NCBI GenBank assembly: GCA_036971475.1
Contig: JBAIZL010000001.1
Span: 216,739,444 to 216,803,443, forward strand
Length of the DNA stretch: 64,000 bases
Source: Prosapia bicincta
Lineage: Eukaryota > Arthropoda > Insecta > Hemiptera > Cercopidae
Direction: 5' to 3'
A program made the translations under genes and the position numbers. The notes beneath the pieces are model-generated. The model was not told the origin of the DNA and searched no databases. It saw nothing but the letters and a program-made list of their open reading frames with translations. Of this stretch, positions 52,508-64,000 are shown one piece after another (position 1 is the stretch's first letter; every line of letters starts with the position of its first letter).

Positions 52508-53670
52508 AAAAAAAAGTAAACAAAAACTACATACTTACATGACTAAAACATTTGTTCCAACGTCCTTCCCAGTATTGGTGGGGACTTAAATATAGTTGTG
52601 GTTTTTCAAAATTATTATTCAATATAGTATGTTGTCTTGTGCATAATATCTGGTATCCTATATATTAACATAGGATGTGGCAATAGTCACTTATAGTCCA
52701 TTGTAAAATAAAACTAATATAAATTTCTACAAAGTTAGATAATATGGTTTTTTTTCAACTTCATCTCGACATTCTGCTTCTGGAATGCAGCATCACAGAT
52801 GCCTTCAGGGTAGTGACCGTTCAATCTCGTCTGGCAAGTAGTTGACAATTTTTGGGGTAGTTTGTTAAAGTTCCTTGAAATTAAATGATAACCTTTTTAT
52901 CAGGAACTAACTGCAGACAAAAATGCTATCCCTTTTGTTTTTTTTTCATTCCATATTTCAATTTTTATGGATGTTTAACACATTAAGCTTATAATTGCAT
53001 AAGCTTGAAAGTAGAATAACTTTTCAACTTGTTTTCCTTATTTTTTAAATTTTCTATAAAGTTTTTAATTGTACAGTTTTTTCCTTAATCTTAAATCGTG
53101 ACGCTATTCAAAATAGTCTGAAACGTGCATGAAAAATTTATACTTTAACACAGCTAATATTAAAAAAATAGATATTTATCTAAGACGGAATTTATTTTTG
53201 TTGCTGTGTACACTGACAAGTAAATAATAAAATAGAAATATTAAAAATAATTTATCTCATGAAGAAAGTAAATCGATAAATTAACAATAGTGTTATAAAC
53301 TCTGATACAAACAGCTGAAATTAACAAAAACAATTAGATTGTATTTGATTCACTAAATATTCTCTTTGGCAACAAAATATGCTACAAATGTGTTAGGCGT
53401 TGAAGTTTACCTGCCATATACAGTCAAGGAATAAAACAATATTTCAAGTTAGGTTACATAAATAGAGATTAAAGGTAACAGATTTGTTTTGTTTTTTTAT
53501 TTATTTAAAACGTTATGTACATTTGCATGCAATTTTCTCAGAATTCACTGTTAGACATCCTGATCCACTGTTTGTCCTAGAAAAACATCTCTAAACAGTT
53601 CCTTTAACATACTGTTTGTTAAATTCTAGAATTTGGAATATTATGCCATGAACTTTATGCTCAAGTCAAG
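52508..53670. other. Non-coding, no recognised feature
   Basis: AT-rich; no repeats or exon-like segments found. Confidence 0.35.
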
Positions 53671-54005
53671 ATAGAATCAAATAATATTAATTTTGGAAGC
53701 CAAGCATCAACTTTCCATTGATACCAAATCATACCCTATAGAATCAAATAATATTAATTTTGGAAGCCAAGCATCAACTTTCCATTGATACCAAATCATA
53801 CCGTATAGAATCAAATAATATTAATTTTGGAAGCCAAGCATCAACTTTCCATTGATACCAAATCATACCCTATAGAATCAAATAATATTAATTTTGGAAG
53901 CCAAGCATCAACTTTCCATTGATACCAAATCATACCCTATAGAATCAAATAATATTAATTTTGGAAGCCAAGCATCAACTTTCCATTGATACCAAATCAT
54001 ACCCC
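53671..54005 (+). repeat. 67-bp tandem repeat, five near-identical copies
   Basis: Unit ATAGAATCAAATAATATTAA plus TTTTGGAAGCCAAGCATCAA and 27 more bases ending ATACCCT. Copies are almost identical, so the expansion is recent. Confidence 0.95.
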
Positions 54006-54682
54006 TTTTAGTATTAACTATACCATTTCAGAAATGCTTTTAGTTGTTTGAGCTGTTTTCATTTACAGCATTGCTAATTTTTCTATATCGTTGCAGGGTT
54101 CCTTAGGTTGTAATTGTCTTTAAGTGGTATTTCTCTCCGATAAATGTAGACTTCTTTTTTTATAACATCAGTTATCTACTACAGTTTTATCTGTCAATTT
54201 CTTTGAGACTCCTAAGAACATCCATAAGAAAAAAACACAAAAATTATATTTACAAGAACAAAACAATTGTGACATAGAACACTACGTTAACTTGATCTAA
54301 TGACCGATCTCCCATTTAGGTTGCCTGAGAAATATTTATTCTGGTTATTTGTGGATATCTTGTATTATAAATCAGTGTTTATCACTGAAATATAATTTTT
54401 CTTCTTTCTTTTTCAGGACAAAGAAGGAAGCTTAAACACTTTTGATTCTAAAGTAAAATAGGTTATGTCTTATTTAATTCAATCAGTTGTTTACACCTAT
54501 TGTAAGTGCAACAATTTTGGAAATACTAAATGTTAATGTCTGTTATTCTTATTATATTTTTTTCTATTTGAGTTATACAGTTTATACAAATACTTAAAAT
54601 CATATTAGAGTGATTTAGCACTATACTGATGATAAATTAGGTTTTTTTTTTATGAGAACCGGAAAATAATTCTTTTGGAATA

Positions 54683-55024
54683 CAGTAGAGTCTTGATAAT
54701 TTGAGGTAAATGAGACCGAGACCCCCTCGAATTGCCGAAAACTCGGATTACAAGGAAATATGTTCCTGTGCATTAGAAACATTAAGAGTTTTAATGGACC
54801 TCAATCAAAATTACTATAATGAAAATGCACTAAATATGTTTATAAAACTGTATATGTGCATTTTTTGAAAGCCCGGCTCATTTTCTTTGCATACTGAACT
54901 GAACATTTCTTGGAAGCTCGACTCATAATTTTCTTTGAAATAGAAAAAATAGGTTCAGATAGAAATAGGCTCTAATTTAACTGAAGCTCGAACTATCGGA
55001 ATTCAGATATTCAAGACTCTACTG
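54683..55024 (+). mobile_element. pogo/Tigger-like MITE (342 bp)
   Basis: Ends CAGTAGAGTCTTGA and complement, flanked by TA on both sides. Shares ACTCGGATTAC and GGAAGCTCGACTCAT with 43593-44116 but has few internal units. Confidence 0.8.
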
Positions 55025-55026
55025 TA

Positions 55027-58000
55027 TTTATATTTTAATAGAACTATTTTTTATATTGAACATCTATAAAATAAAACTTTCCTACATTCCTATTTTTATC
55101 ATATAAATCTCCATTTATTGGTTTGTCATATGAAAGAGTATTTGCTTTTAAAATTTTAATCAATTGCTTTTATTTTAGATTAAATATTTTTTTTTATGGT
55201 TTATGTTGGATTATAATGTGTTTATTTACGTAGAACAGTAAAATCTGCCAGAACGGTAGGTCTATCATTGCGGTGTATAAACTTGTAAACAAAATGTTTC
55301 TTCAAGAATGTGATAGACTTCAACAAATACTTTTGTTAAAAAAGCCTACATTATAAAAACATTTTTTACTCATTTACAAAAGTTAGAACAAGAATAGCTT
55401 CAAGACACCCTATATTATTTGATATTTGTTGTTAAATAGCTTGACCTAATGTAATATCTTGCATACAAACTTGTCTAGCATTATCAATTAATATGTCTGT
55501 ATTGTAAAAATTTTTTTTTTCTGAGATGTGAAAGTACAGGTTTTCAAGTCAAGTAAGATTTTCTATTTTAGAAGAGCTAGTTGCTTCATTTATACAGAGA
55601 TAACATAAGTACATAAATGTTGTGCAACACATTTTGCTCATTGTCTATTTTTAGTAAGTAGCCTTCTTATTAATAATTGCTTGAAAAATAATCTACACTG
55701 TAATTCATTGATGGGTAACTTGATTTTGTCCAAACGGCTGTTAGCAAAAATAAGGCATAATATATTTATACCTGATAGACTCATCTTCTTTTGTAAGTGC
55801 TTTTTGTTATAGCATTTTACAAGGATAGGGTAACCTTAAAACTACCTTGCTAAAAGCACACTGTTAATATCTTTAAAAACTATATAAAATGCTAAAATGT
55901 AATATATATATTTTAAATATAAAACTAAAGTTTTTTTTACCAAATTCTTAGTAACGGTGTTAAAACGACATTTATAAAAATGGAACATGGTTTACATAAC
56001 AAATATTATTACTTCAGCAAGATAAATGAATTATTATCACTAGATAAATATCTGTCAGACTCTCATCAGCTGTTATAATTTCTATATCATTAGCTTAATA
56101 ATTATAAACAGCAGTAATTACTGTATAAATGAATGAGTACTTTTGAACTTAATTATTGGCGCGCTTCAAAACAATCATTTCATTCAGATGTGTTTCGAAA
56201 CACGTCAGCAAGTAAGTTCAAATGTATTCGATACTCACTTACATAATAATTACTTATAATGTGAATGGAAGATAATTACAACAAATACCTATATTTATTA
56301 AGAGTTTTCCATATTCCAAACTATTAAACTACACTTCTATGGTGATTGAACAAGTGCTTTCTATTGGCCCAATACAAATTTTGAATTTTTTTTTTTCCAA
56401 TGGCAATTTTTGAACCAACTTTGTAGTATAACTATCATCTTTACTTACTCTCATACAATGACTGTGCGTTCAAACTACTCAAGTCAGAATTTGTATAAAT
56501 AAGATGTTACTGGTCTCTACATATTTCAATGTTGATCCTCTTTTACATATTATATTTATTGCGTAGTTCTTATTTTGTATATATTTTCAATATGTTTTTT
56601 GTTATTTGCAATAATGTTTATAATGCAACCTTTTATGTAATACAACAAAAGTCTAATCAAATTCTATAGTGAAGTCTTGTATGAGTCACATGTAAATGAT
56701 ATTGTTACCCTATTTCATTCTTTTAATGTTTTAAGGAATATTTCCACAGATTTATAGATTGTAATGTTTTGGACTTCATCTTTCTTTTGTAGTTCTGCTT
56801 GATTATAACTGTAAAAGCCAGGTTATTTCTATTAACACTTGTATTTGAAAATCTTTTTATTTATTTCAATTAAAATTAAAATAATATAACATTATAAAAC
56901 TATCTTTATAATAATTATAACTATTTAAATGTGAAAGAATATGTATTATAAGATATTTAGTTTATAATAGTGTATTGAAAAATAACTGTGATTCTCAGCA
57001 AACAGATAAAATAAATATTAAAATTGTAGAATGAATTAATAAAACTGACCAATGATAAGTTTGTTAAAGGTTGTCTTTTATATATTGTAATTGCTTTGTT
57101 AAGAGTTGTGGTATCTGTTTTTACCATGTTTGGTATGGTTTGAAATATTTGTACAGAGATGCTTGATGCTACAAAAACTTGTCATATTTGTTGTTTGCAT
57201 TGTATACTTTACATAATTCAGTGAATTAATACCTCACTTGGTAAAACAAAGTTTCGTGCCTTTTATTAATTATTTATTATTCACTTACCTTCTTGATAGT
57301 TATAGTGATTTTTATATTGTTTTTAAGACACAAATTAGAAATATTGTTTAGTGGGAGGGTGTGTCGTGTAATAGTTTAGGTCATGACATGAACCCTCTTG
57401 ATGTTAGCCTAAACTTAATTGCAGGTAAAGATATAGAAGTATTAGAAAAAATAACATAGGTAAAGTTATATGACTGGGTATAGCTGTCCCCGAGTAAGCT
57501 CAAGGGTGGGCATAGACAGGGGGAAGGGTAGAGGAAGCAAAAGACCATTCCACACACATTATAATATGAGTTACAGTATTTATATTACAATGATATAGAT
57601 CTGACAAGGCCGATATAAATATTATTTTATTTGATTTGCCATATTAACCAGATTATTTACGTAAAATTTTTAACAAATGACTTATTTTCAGTTTTCTAAA
57701 CGACCGCAGCGTCTGCAATTTCTTAGCAAAGACCTTTGATGCAACACACACTACAAAAACTAATGTTTTTGAATAAGGCTAGCTTTTTGTTTTTTATCCA
57801 TTGATCGCGTGCCAGTTGACAAGTGAACAGCTAGACTGGAAGAGAGAAAGAATCATGGGTAAGGTTAAACCGGTTCTGTAACACGGCCGTAGGTAGGAGT
57901 AAAAACTATTAACCATGAAAAATGTGCAAGGTGGCTTAAAAATCATCCCCTCGTGTTACTTTCTCAAAACTATTAATAATTGATGCAGTACATTTGTTTT

Positions 58001-58890
58001 TATTACCTTATATTGTAAGATAAAACATATTTGGTACATTTGTTTCTAAAACATATTTTATAGTGTTAATAAGATAAATATTTTGTGACGTCTGGGTATT
58101 TTCTCTTTAATCCAGCAACATCATAATTTTGAAAACAGCTATTTTGTGACATTTTTTTCTCATCTATAACTTTCCTGAAAGAAGCTTATTCTTCAGGCTA
58201 TTCAAATATAGCTACTTCAACTGAGGATTATTTGTGTCAATAGCATCATCACTTTAAATTCAAATCCCATGTGATGCTGTCTAGAGTATTATAGCCCTCT
58301 AAGAACATACTCCTCCATTTATTTTGCCTGACATGATAGATCTTGAGAAACTAATTATATCCTGGATGCCTATAGGATCTATCATTAGGGATCTGTTTCC
58401 TTTTGTCTATTTGGCAATGTGCTGATAATTGGAGCAATAACCTGCCACAATTACTACTACAACTCTGTGAGGCTATTACAGAAACGGGTCCCACTAAACT
58501 TACTACTGATACTCCTGCTGTTATATATAATTCTATCTTACGTAATTCACATTAACCAATTTATCTGCCATCTTTAATTTACTTATACTTTTTACACAGT
58601 CTGTCTTAGCCTCTCCTTAGATACAATTGCAAGAGGGAGTTATAATTGTCAGCATCATTTTTTCTGACAAATATAATTTAATACGTGTGCATTCAAAAAT
58701 AATGTATAATTACTAGTAAATTCTTATCTGTAGTCCTTGGAGAGTTGGCTTTGGGATTTGTATATGTTTTGTCACTTTATTTTCAGGCATACAGAATTTT
58801 TTTAAAAGAAATAAAATACATACAAAAACCCTTAGCTCGGCTAGTAATTAAACATCATCAGTGTACATGTGAGTGTTACACACAAACAAA
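55027..58890. other. Intergenic sequence downstream of TOM1
   Basis: No gene recognised. 56100-56260 is a small PLE-type hairpin (GTTTCGAAACACGTCAGCAA and an inverted partner). The rest is AT-rich with no repeated structure I can name. Confidence 0.4.
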
Positions 58891-58897
58891 TCAGGAT

Positions 58898-58933
58898 GAG
58901 GCTGAAGAAGTCGTAAGATGAAAACGTTTCCTC
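58898..58933 (+). ncRNA. Minimal type-I hammerhead ribozyme candidate
   Basis: GAGG (58898-58901) with CCUC (58930-58933); CUGAAGA; stem II GUC/GAU (one G.U pair) around GUAA; GAAA (58920-58923); ACGUUU with UUC. Second copy of the 4377-4412 motif, with loop and stem III differences. The upstream 58860-58895 shows only weak PLE similarity. Confidence 0.6.
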
Positions 58934-58939
58934 CAAGTG

Positions 58940-60545
58940 TAAGTTGTCAATTTGAAACTTATAGTTAACATAATGTCTGAGCTCAAGTAATTTCAAATGG
59001 TAATAAGTATTCTATTTTCACAATGTTTTACAGTGCTGTGTAAGGTTGGTTAGAAAAATTACAATTCCATTATTCAACTCTAGCATCTAGCAAATGTGTT
59101 TTTCTCAATGGTTTTTTTTTATCATCAAATGTCTAGGTCTTGGAATTAATTATTATTGATAGATTTAATATACGTAAGTGAAACGAGTAAAAAAAAGGGT
59201 GCCTTCACAATGGATTGTCTGTAACACATTTTACTGGTGGTTTTGGATTTATTCAGAACTTGCAAAAAGGATTTTAAATAGTTCTGCTTACATCTATTAC
59301 TAACAATTAGTAAGGCTATGTCAAACTATTTTACAGTTGTATGGTTGGAATATCAACTTGTATCCATTTATTGTAAAACTTGATATGCAAACTTGAACTT
59401 AAAAATAACTGGAGACCAACTTGGCACTATTAAATAAAGTAACAGCTGTAATGCATTTGAAATTAAATGACATTCACTAAAAAGATGAATCATTCAGGCA
59501 GTTTATAATATGAATTTTCAATAGAAAACTAATCATGTAAAACAATTGATTACATTATTAAAGCAGTAATGTTTTTACAATTTATCTAATTATTTAATGT
59601 GTTTGAGGTTAATAACAGATCAAAGACCTATTTATCCTTTTACAAATATACTACATTTCGATTTCCTATCCGATTTACTGTGTACCACACTTCAGAATTA
59701 AAACTTTTACTTAAAAATTACTATTTGTTTATTACTGATTTTATGAGGTCATTGTATGACAAAGATGAACGCAAAATTCTATAATCTATTAGTATACCAA
59801 TATCTAAAATATATACAGTATTTATTGTTGGGATCTTTCATCAGACGACAATAATATTCAATCTCTATGTAGTGCAAAACCTAGCACTAATAGCAGCACT
59901 ACAACCACTACACTCTTTTCACTCCTACTACGATCAAAACACACTATCATAAGTGATTTTGATTTCTGGTGATTTGATGCTGTTTTAATAGGAATTAAAC
60001 ATATGTAGTTGTTTCACAGACATTATGTATGAACAAGAGGAAGATATCACAAAATAATTTCTGAATGCTTAAATTATTCAAATGTGATTGCCGTTTATTA
60101 ATCTCAGTGCTTTGGAGCAATCTCATTGCTCAAAATTTAGTTACATTATACAATACCCCATTTAAAAAAAATATATATATGTACTCATCTAAAGATATGA
60201 TAGGGATTCAGTTAAACCCCATTTTCAACAGTCATCTCGGTAAAATTTGTATCCTTTACAACAAAGAACATGTGATGGGACATGGTAAATGTAGATGTAA
60301 TTGATTATTTCAAGGTACTAAGGTAGATTTTACCACGATATACTAAATGATTTGCATCCTACATTCAAACATATGGATGGGAATCTTTACTTTTTCACCA
60401 GTGACGACAATGTTTTTGTATACAATGAATTCCTTGAAAGTGTGACAACTGTTTAATAGAATATTTTTAGATATTTTGAAATTATGATGCATATACACAA
60501 CTTGTCTCTGAGATTTGCATTGAATCTTGAGAGTAGTTGACTATT
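58940..60545. other. Non-coding, no recognised feature
   Basis: Two short open frames (59599-59784, 60065-60304) have no recognisable similarity and AT-biased composition. Confidence 0.35.
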
Positions 60546-60549
60546 ATGC

Positions 60550-61175
60550 GTTAAAATGGGCACCGAACGAAAAACGCCTATTATTCATAAAGGTAGGACG
60601 TGAACCTGTGCCTGGTGTTTTGAATAAAGCCATTGATCTACTTCCAGTCGAGCTAATATAAGAGCTTCACAAAAAGACTGTAAAACACGGACAAAATTGA
60701 AGAAACTGCTTGCGGCAATAAAAGTATAAATCAGTTGGACGAGGCAGGAAAAGAACCCGATATTGCCTACAGGGATTCAGATAGGAGACGCTTAGCTGAT
60801 GAAATTTTAGAGGTTAGGCTATGTAAACATGAGAGCGTTACAATGCACATTGTTGAAGTATTACAGAACATCTGTAGTCATGGAACGAGCGTTATAGTTC
60901 CCAAGGTCAAAGGTTATTTAGACATGGGAGCATTATTGCACGTGTTACAACACTCATGTGTACATAGCCTAAGGGCTTGGAACAAGTTACATCGGATAAA
61001 GCATCGTTAGGTGAACCCCCTGCAATGAAGGCTAAACAGCATTTAGCAGTGGCCGGCATTAGTGTTGTGCTGATAGACAGCTGTTGCAACGCCTGCAAGG
61101 TAAAGGAATTTACCTGAGAAAGTACAAGAACGTGAAAGAAGAGATGTACGAAAAAATTGTGATTAATTCCTATTA
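60550..61175 (+). pseudogene. Decayed phospholipase A2-like domain gene (densovirus/adintovirus-type relic)
   Basis: Pieces in two frames: GVLNKAIDLLPVELI (about 60618-60660), LDEAGKEPDIAYRDSDRRRL then ADEI (60735-60810), and GKGIYLRKYK (about 61098-61127). The L-D-A-x-K-x-x-D-I-A-Y order with a following R-x-AD is that of the PLA2-like domain of parvovirus VP1 and of similar proteins in adintovirus-like and other invertebrate elements. The glycine-rich calcium loop is not recognisable. At the active site the Cys is Gly and the catalytic His is Pro, so it would be inactive even if expressed. Stops and at least one frameshift are present. Whether it came from a virus or a host-dispersed element is unclear. 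Confidence 0.45.
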
Positions 61176-61179
61176 AGCA

Positions 61180-62049
61180 GTTAACAAATTTAGAATTGGA
61201 AACAAACACTAGTTTTAAGAATGCTATGGATGTGAGGTATATACATTAGCAAGAGATACATTACCAATAATATATTTAATAAACGAATTTGGTCACTATC
61301 AGGTTTCGAAACTCATTGAGTGTTACAAAAATAGAAGAAATTCTTTAGAGTACTATAACAGGTACAAGAATCTGCGCCTGTCCATTGAGCGAAGTATTTA
61401 CTTTGGCAAATGTGCTAACGTACAGTATAACTACAAGTCGTTTGCTGTCATTTGTGTCTAAAGTTTCTCACGTCACGAGTATAGTTCTAACAATTACTCT
61501 GTTTTGTTTTGTGACTTTTTGCTCTAATAGATGTTTATAAGAGTGAATAGGAGGCCATTATTATCGATTTGACGACATACAATCGATACCAAATGTTGTT
61601 GAAGGTTAAACAACTGTTTCCATTACAATAGGAAAAATGATGCCCACATGGTTTCATTTCCAAACATATAGTACGAAAGTACTGAAATTGAGAGATATAT
61701 TAAACACGAACTGATTTATAGGACTTCTTCACTATTGACACCAAAACAATAAGATGCTAAAATTGGAAATAGGTTACAGTGTATTTTTAAAAAGGGACAT
61801 GACTATAGGTCTAGTGTTGGAGTTCTATAAAAAAAAAAAGGCAAACGGTGAACACTCTTTCGCCCGCTGATATCATCAGTGTAACATGATTTGAAATACA
61901 ATTGCAGGGTCGTTTAAAAACTACCTTTCTTTGCACACATTTTATCTGCAATTACAGAGGAGCGTAATATATTTACCATTCAAAGCGATAGTCGTTCATA
62001 TTCATCGGAAACAGAAAATATATTTCCTATTAACTAATATTATTGTATG
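61180..62049. other. Possible continuation of the 60.5-kb relic, then PLE 3' flank
   Basis: 61180-61850 has short open pieces I cannot place. About 61850-61895, minus strand, has CUGAUGA and GAAA 11 nt apart but no convincing stems. Confidence 0.3.
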
Positions 62050-62291
62050 TATATATATATATGCTGATACGTATTCCTTCACGGATGGAAAAATATTATG
62101 AATTGTTACTATCTGGAGTACATCCGTTCATTCTGCAGTCCATAAATACGCAGTTCCGACGTTTCGCTAGAATCTCATCCAGCATTGACGAGGTGAACCC
62201 AACAACAGTAGAAGAGCGAGTGAAGAGCGCAGATAGCTCGGCTCCTATATATGGAGGAATGAAGCCACGCCCATCAATACACACACTGACG
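62050..62291 (-). repeat. PLE 3' terminal repeat
   Basis: Follows the endonuclease stop at 62292 on the minus strand. Contains CUGGAUGAG, AUUCUAGC and GAAACGUC (62162-62184), a hammerhead-like order with an extra G. 62103-62150 recurs at 15885-15960. Confidence 0.5.
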
Positions 62292-63242
62292 TCAATCCAC
62301 ACACACCTGATCCAAACAATTACTCACATTCCTTTGCCTTTGTTCATCTTTCTGCCGATAGAATCTATCGATGACACACTTCCAAACTGCGGGCAAATTC
62401 AAAGTATCATCGCGTTTGTTAAGACTACCTTCCTTCTCTATTTCGATAGCTTCACGAATAATTCTAGTCCTGTAGTTTTCCACTTGAGCAATCTGTCGGC
62501 AAGATTGGAAATCAATGGTATGCCCTGTATCGCAGTGGTGCCTGTACAGAGCCGACGTTTTCTGCTTGTTTTTAAGGCCCAGTTTGTGCTCCTCAAGCCT
62601 AGCTGAGATACGTCTATTCGTTTGGCCAATGTACGATTTCTTACAAACTCCACAAGAAACGCTGTAAACACCATGGTTTTCCAAGAAGATCTTATCTTTG
62701 GCGTTACCAAAAACCTTGTCGATGGTGAGGTAAGGTTTGTAAACGGAACGTAAACCATGCCTCCTAAAGAGTCTGCCAATCCTGTCAGTAGTTCCTTTAA
62801 TAAAGGGCAGAATAACAGTACCAGCTTTCTCAGTCTCTTTTTCATCCACGTCAACAGGAAGGGCACTTTGGCGGTGTAACGCTTTATTAATGGCATATTC
62901 CTTATAGCCATTGCTTCTAAGCACCTCTCTCATAGTAATGAGTTCTTGGTCCCTCGAATCGATGTCTGTTAACTTGTGAGACCGAGAGAAGAGCGTATCG
63001 GCGACAGCCTGGATCTGAGATGGGTGGTGATGTGACTCAGCGTTAAGATATCTATTGGTATGAGTCGGTTTTCTGTAGATCGAATGGTGAACACAACCAT
63101 TCTGACCCTTTCTAACCAAGACGTCCAGAAACGGCAAGCAGCCATCATTCTCCAGTTCCAAAGTGAAAAATATCCTGGAGTGGCGAGAGTTTAGGTACGT
63201 AAGAAACTTATCAAGTTCTGTACCACCATGTTGCCAAATCAT
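62292..63242 (-). CDS. PLE reverse transcriptase C-terminus plus GIY-YIG endonuclease (5'-truncated ORF)
   Basis: 316 uninterrupted residues on the minus strand. The start MIWQHGGTELDKFLTYLNSR lies directly after where the reverse transcriptase YVDD motif should be; LPFLDVLV and SIYRKPTHTNRYL are the following conserved blocks. The linker precedes the endonuclease (GVYSVSCGVCKKSYIGQTNR, then RLEEHK and HCDTGHTIDF). It is the least damaged PLE frame in the window, yet it lacks the polymerase catalytic site. The initiating Met is internal to the protein family, so this is not a natural start. At 63243-63262 it meets an opposite-facing PLE piece. Confidence 0.85.
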   Translation of the reverse strand: MIWQHGGTELDKFLTYLNSRHSRIFFTLELENDGCLPFLDVLVRKGQNGCVHHSIYRKPTHTNRYLNAESHHHPSQIQAVADTLFSRSHKLTDIDSRDQELITMREVLRSNGYKEYAINKALHRQSALPVDVDEKETEKAGTVILPFIKGTTDRIGRLFRRHGLRSVYKPYLTIDKVFGNAKDKIFLENHGVYSVSCGVCKKSYIGQTNRRISARLEEHKLGLKNKQKTSALYRHHCDTGHTIDFQSCRQIAQVENYRTRIIREAIEIEKEGSLNKRDDTLNLPAVWKCVIDRFYRQKDEQRQRNVSNCLDQVCVD

Positions 63243-63261
63243 AAAGACACATTGACCTTAG

Positions 63262-64000
63262 CACATTGACCTTAGCAATGTTGTTCATCGTATTTTGTGG
63301 GATCGTATCGATACTCTAGTGGCTTGGAGATCAGAAACCAATATAAGTCTGAAAACTGAGAAGCAGGTGAAAAAGTTTAATAGCCTTACTGCTAAAACCT
63401 CTGAAATTCATCGTCAGACTCTGGATCCTGACTTGGTTGTGAAAAACATCTCTAGCTACAGCCTCAGTGATGCTGAAATCTCTGTCCTATGTAAAGGGTT
63501 TAATTTTGCCATTGCTCCTACCAGGCTTGATTTAGAGGAAATAATATCTGAGGTTGAAACATCTGTCGCTTACATGGATAAAACTGAAGCTGAAGAGATT
63601 CGTCAGGAGGTTGCTAGTATTTTATGTACTAGCAGAATTCCTAAACCTAATCTCAGCCCTGGAGAAAAGAGAGCCCTTTTCAAGCTGAAAAATAATGGAG
63701 ACATTACTATACTGCCGGCTGATAAGGGTAACGCTACTGTTGTTTTAAATACTTCAGATTATATAGACAAGATGAAGGAGATCCTTAATGATGATAATTA
63801 CAAAGTTGTTAAGAATGATCCGACCACCTACTTGGAAAAGACTACCAGGCGGATTATTAAACAGACTCTTATCGATGAGGAGACTCAGTCCAGGATAATA
63901 CCTCGGGAAAAATCTAGTAGATGTCCTAAGTTATATGGTTTACCTAAAATCCATAGACCGGGCACTCCTATGAGACCTATAGTGAGTGCTATTAATTCAC
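63262..64000 (+). CDS. PLE N-terminal region and start of reverse transcriptase (runs off window)
   Basis: Open from 63262 (after TAG) to the window edge. Reads NVVHRILWDRIDTLVAWRSE, later LSPGEKRALFKLKNNGD, ITILPADKGNATVVLN, then KLYGLPKIHRPGTPMRPIVS. The last two blocks are the fingers region of PLE reverse transcriptases. It faces away from 62292-63242 and probably is the inverted 5' half of the same insertion. Confidence 0.8.

Larger units (their letters stand above)
50206..54416 (+). other. Candidate 3' UTR intron of TOM1
   Basis: A strong donor (AAA|GTAAGT at 50206) lies 50 nt after the stop, and a strong acceptor (T-rich tract plus TTTTTCAG) ends at 54416. The following GACAAAGAAGGAAGC looks exon-like. 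If used, the intron removes the 41-bp satellite and the 67-bp repeat. No transcript evidence is available here. Confidence 0.3.

Noticed and set aside
54417..54463. Alternative TOM1 last coding exon (DKEGSLNTFDSKVK then stop)
   Set aside because: Starts with DKE like the real exon 11 ending, but exon 11 has no good internal donor that would join to it in frame; treated only as a possible 3' UTR exon.
61850..61895. Minus-strand CUGAUGA and GAAA 11 nt apart
   Set aside because: No convincing stem II, and stem I cannot be drawn without breaking the core, so it is not listed as a hammerhead.
62150..62195. Minus-strand CUGGAUGAG and GAAACGUC
   Set aside because: An extra G in the first box and only a very weak stem II; noted under the PLE terminal repeat but not called separately.
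62043..62606. 187-codon plus-strand frame and the 157-codon frame at 62438-62911
   Set aside because: Both overlap the PLE endonuclease frame in other phases and lack any recognisable family pattern.

Overview
The window is AT-rich, intron-bearing, repeat-dense nuclear DNA from an animal, most likely an insect. The host gene content is insect-like, and the repeats are Penelope-like elements (PLEs), Tc1/mariner, hAT and pogo-type elements, RNase H-bearing non-LTR retrotransposon relics and very long microsatellites. I see no tRNA, rRNA, operon or CRISPR.

Host genes: two, both on the + strand. At 2571-2725 lies the last coding exon of a wax-ester-synthase/DGAT-type (DUF1298) acyltransferase whose earlier exons are outside the window. 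From 8699 to 50155 runs a complete TOM1 (target of Myb1) gene. I assembled 11 coding exons with GT-AG borders and matching phases; they give 473 residues with a VHS domain, a GAT domain and a clathrin-box-like motif. TOM1 proteins are endosomal adaptors that bind ubiquitin, Tollip and clathrin. A further 72-nt, phase-matched candidate cassette exon sits in intron 3, inside the VHS-coding part.

Layout: 1-8500 is mostly repeat relics (folded-back PLEs, a palindrome/(AT)n cluster, a non-LTR relic). 8.5-50.2 kb is TOM1, whose introns have been filled by mobile elements: hAT at 11.3 and 31.5 kb, mariner at 22, 26, 33, 37 and 48 kb, PLE palindromes at 24-25 and 27.7-30 kb, a 174-bp satellite at 40.5-42.5 kb, and an apparently uninterrupted 1.35-kb (GT)n run at 16.9-18.3 kb. 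50.9-52.5 kb is a 41-bp satellite. 53-60 kb is sparse. 60.5-61.2 kb holds a decayed phospholipase A2-like virus/adintovirus-type relic. The right end is a PLE copy in two opposite-facing pieces.

Most interesting signal: at least a dozen short segments in PLE long terminal repeats fold like type-I hammerhead ribozymes (stem I, a CUGANGA-like box, stem II, GAAA, a tiny stem III, a NUH site). Several are intact in sequence, one family shows compensatory base changes, and in three PLE families the endonuclease stop codon lies inside the motif. Two families keep the fold but have a different first box (UCGNNAAN-like), which may be an undescribed variant or an inert relic.
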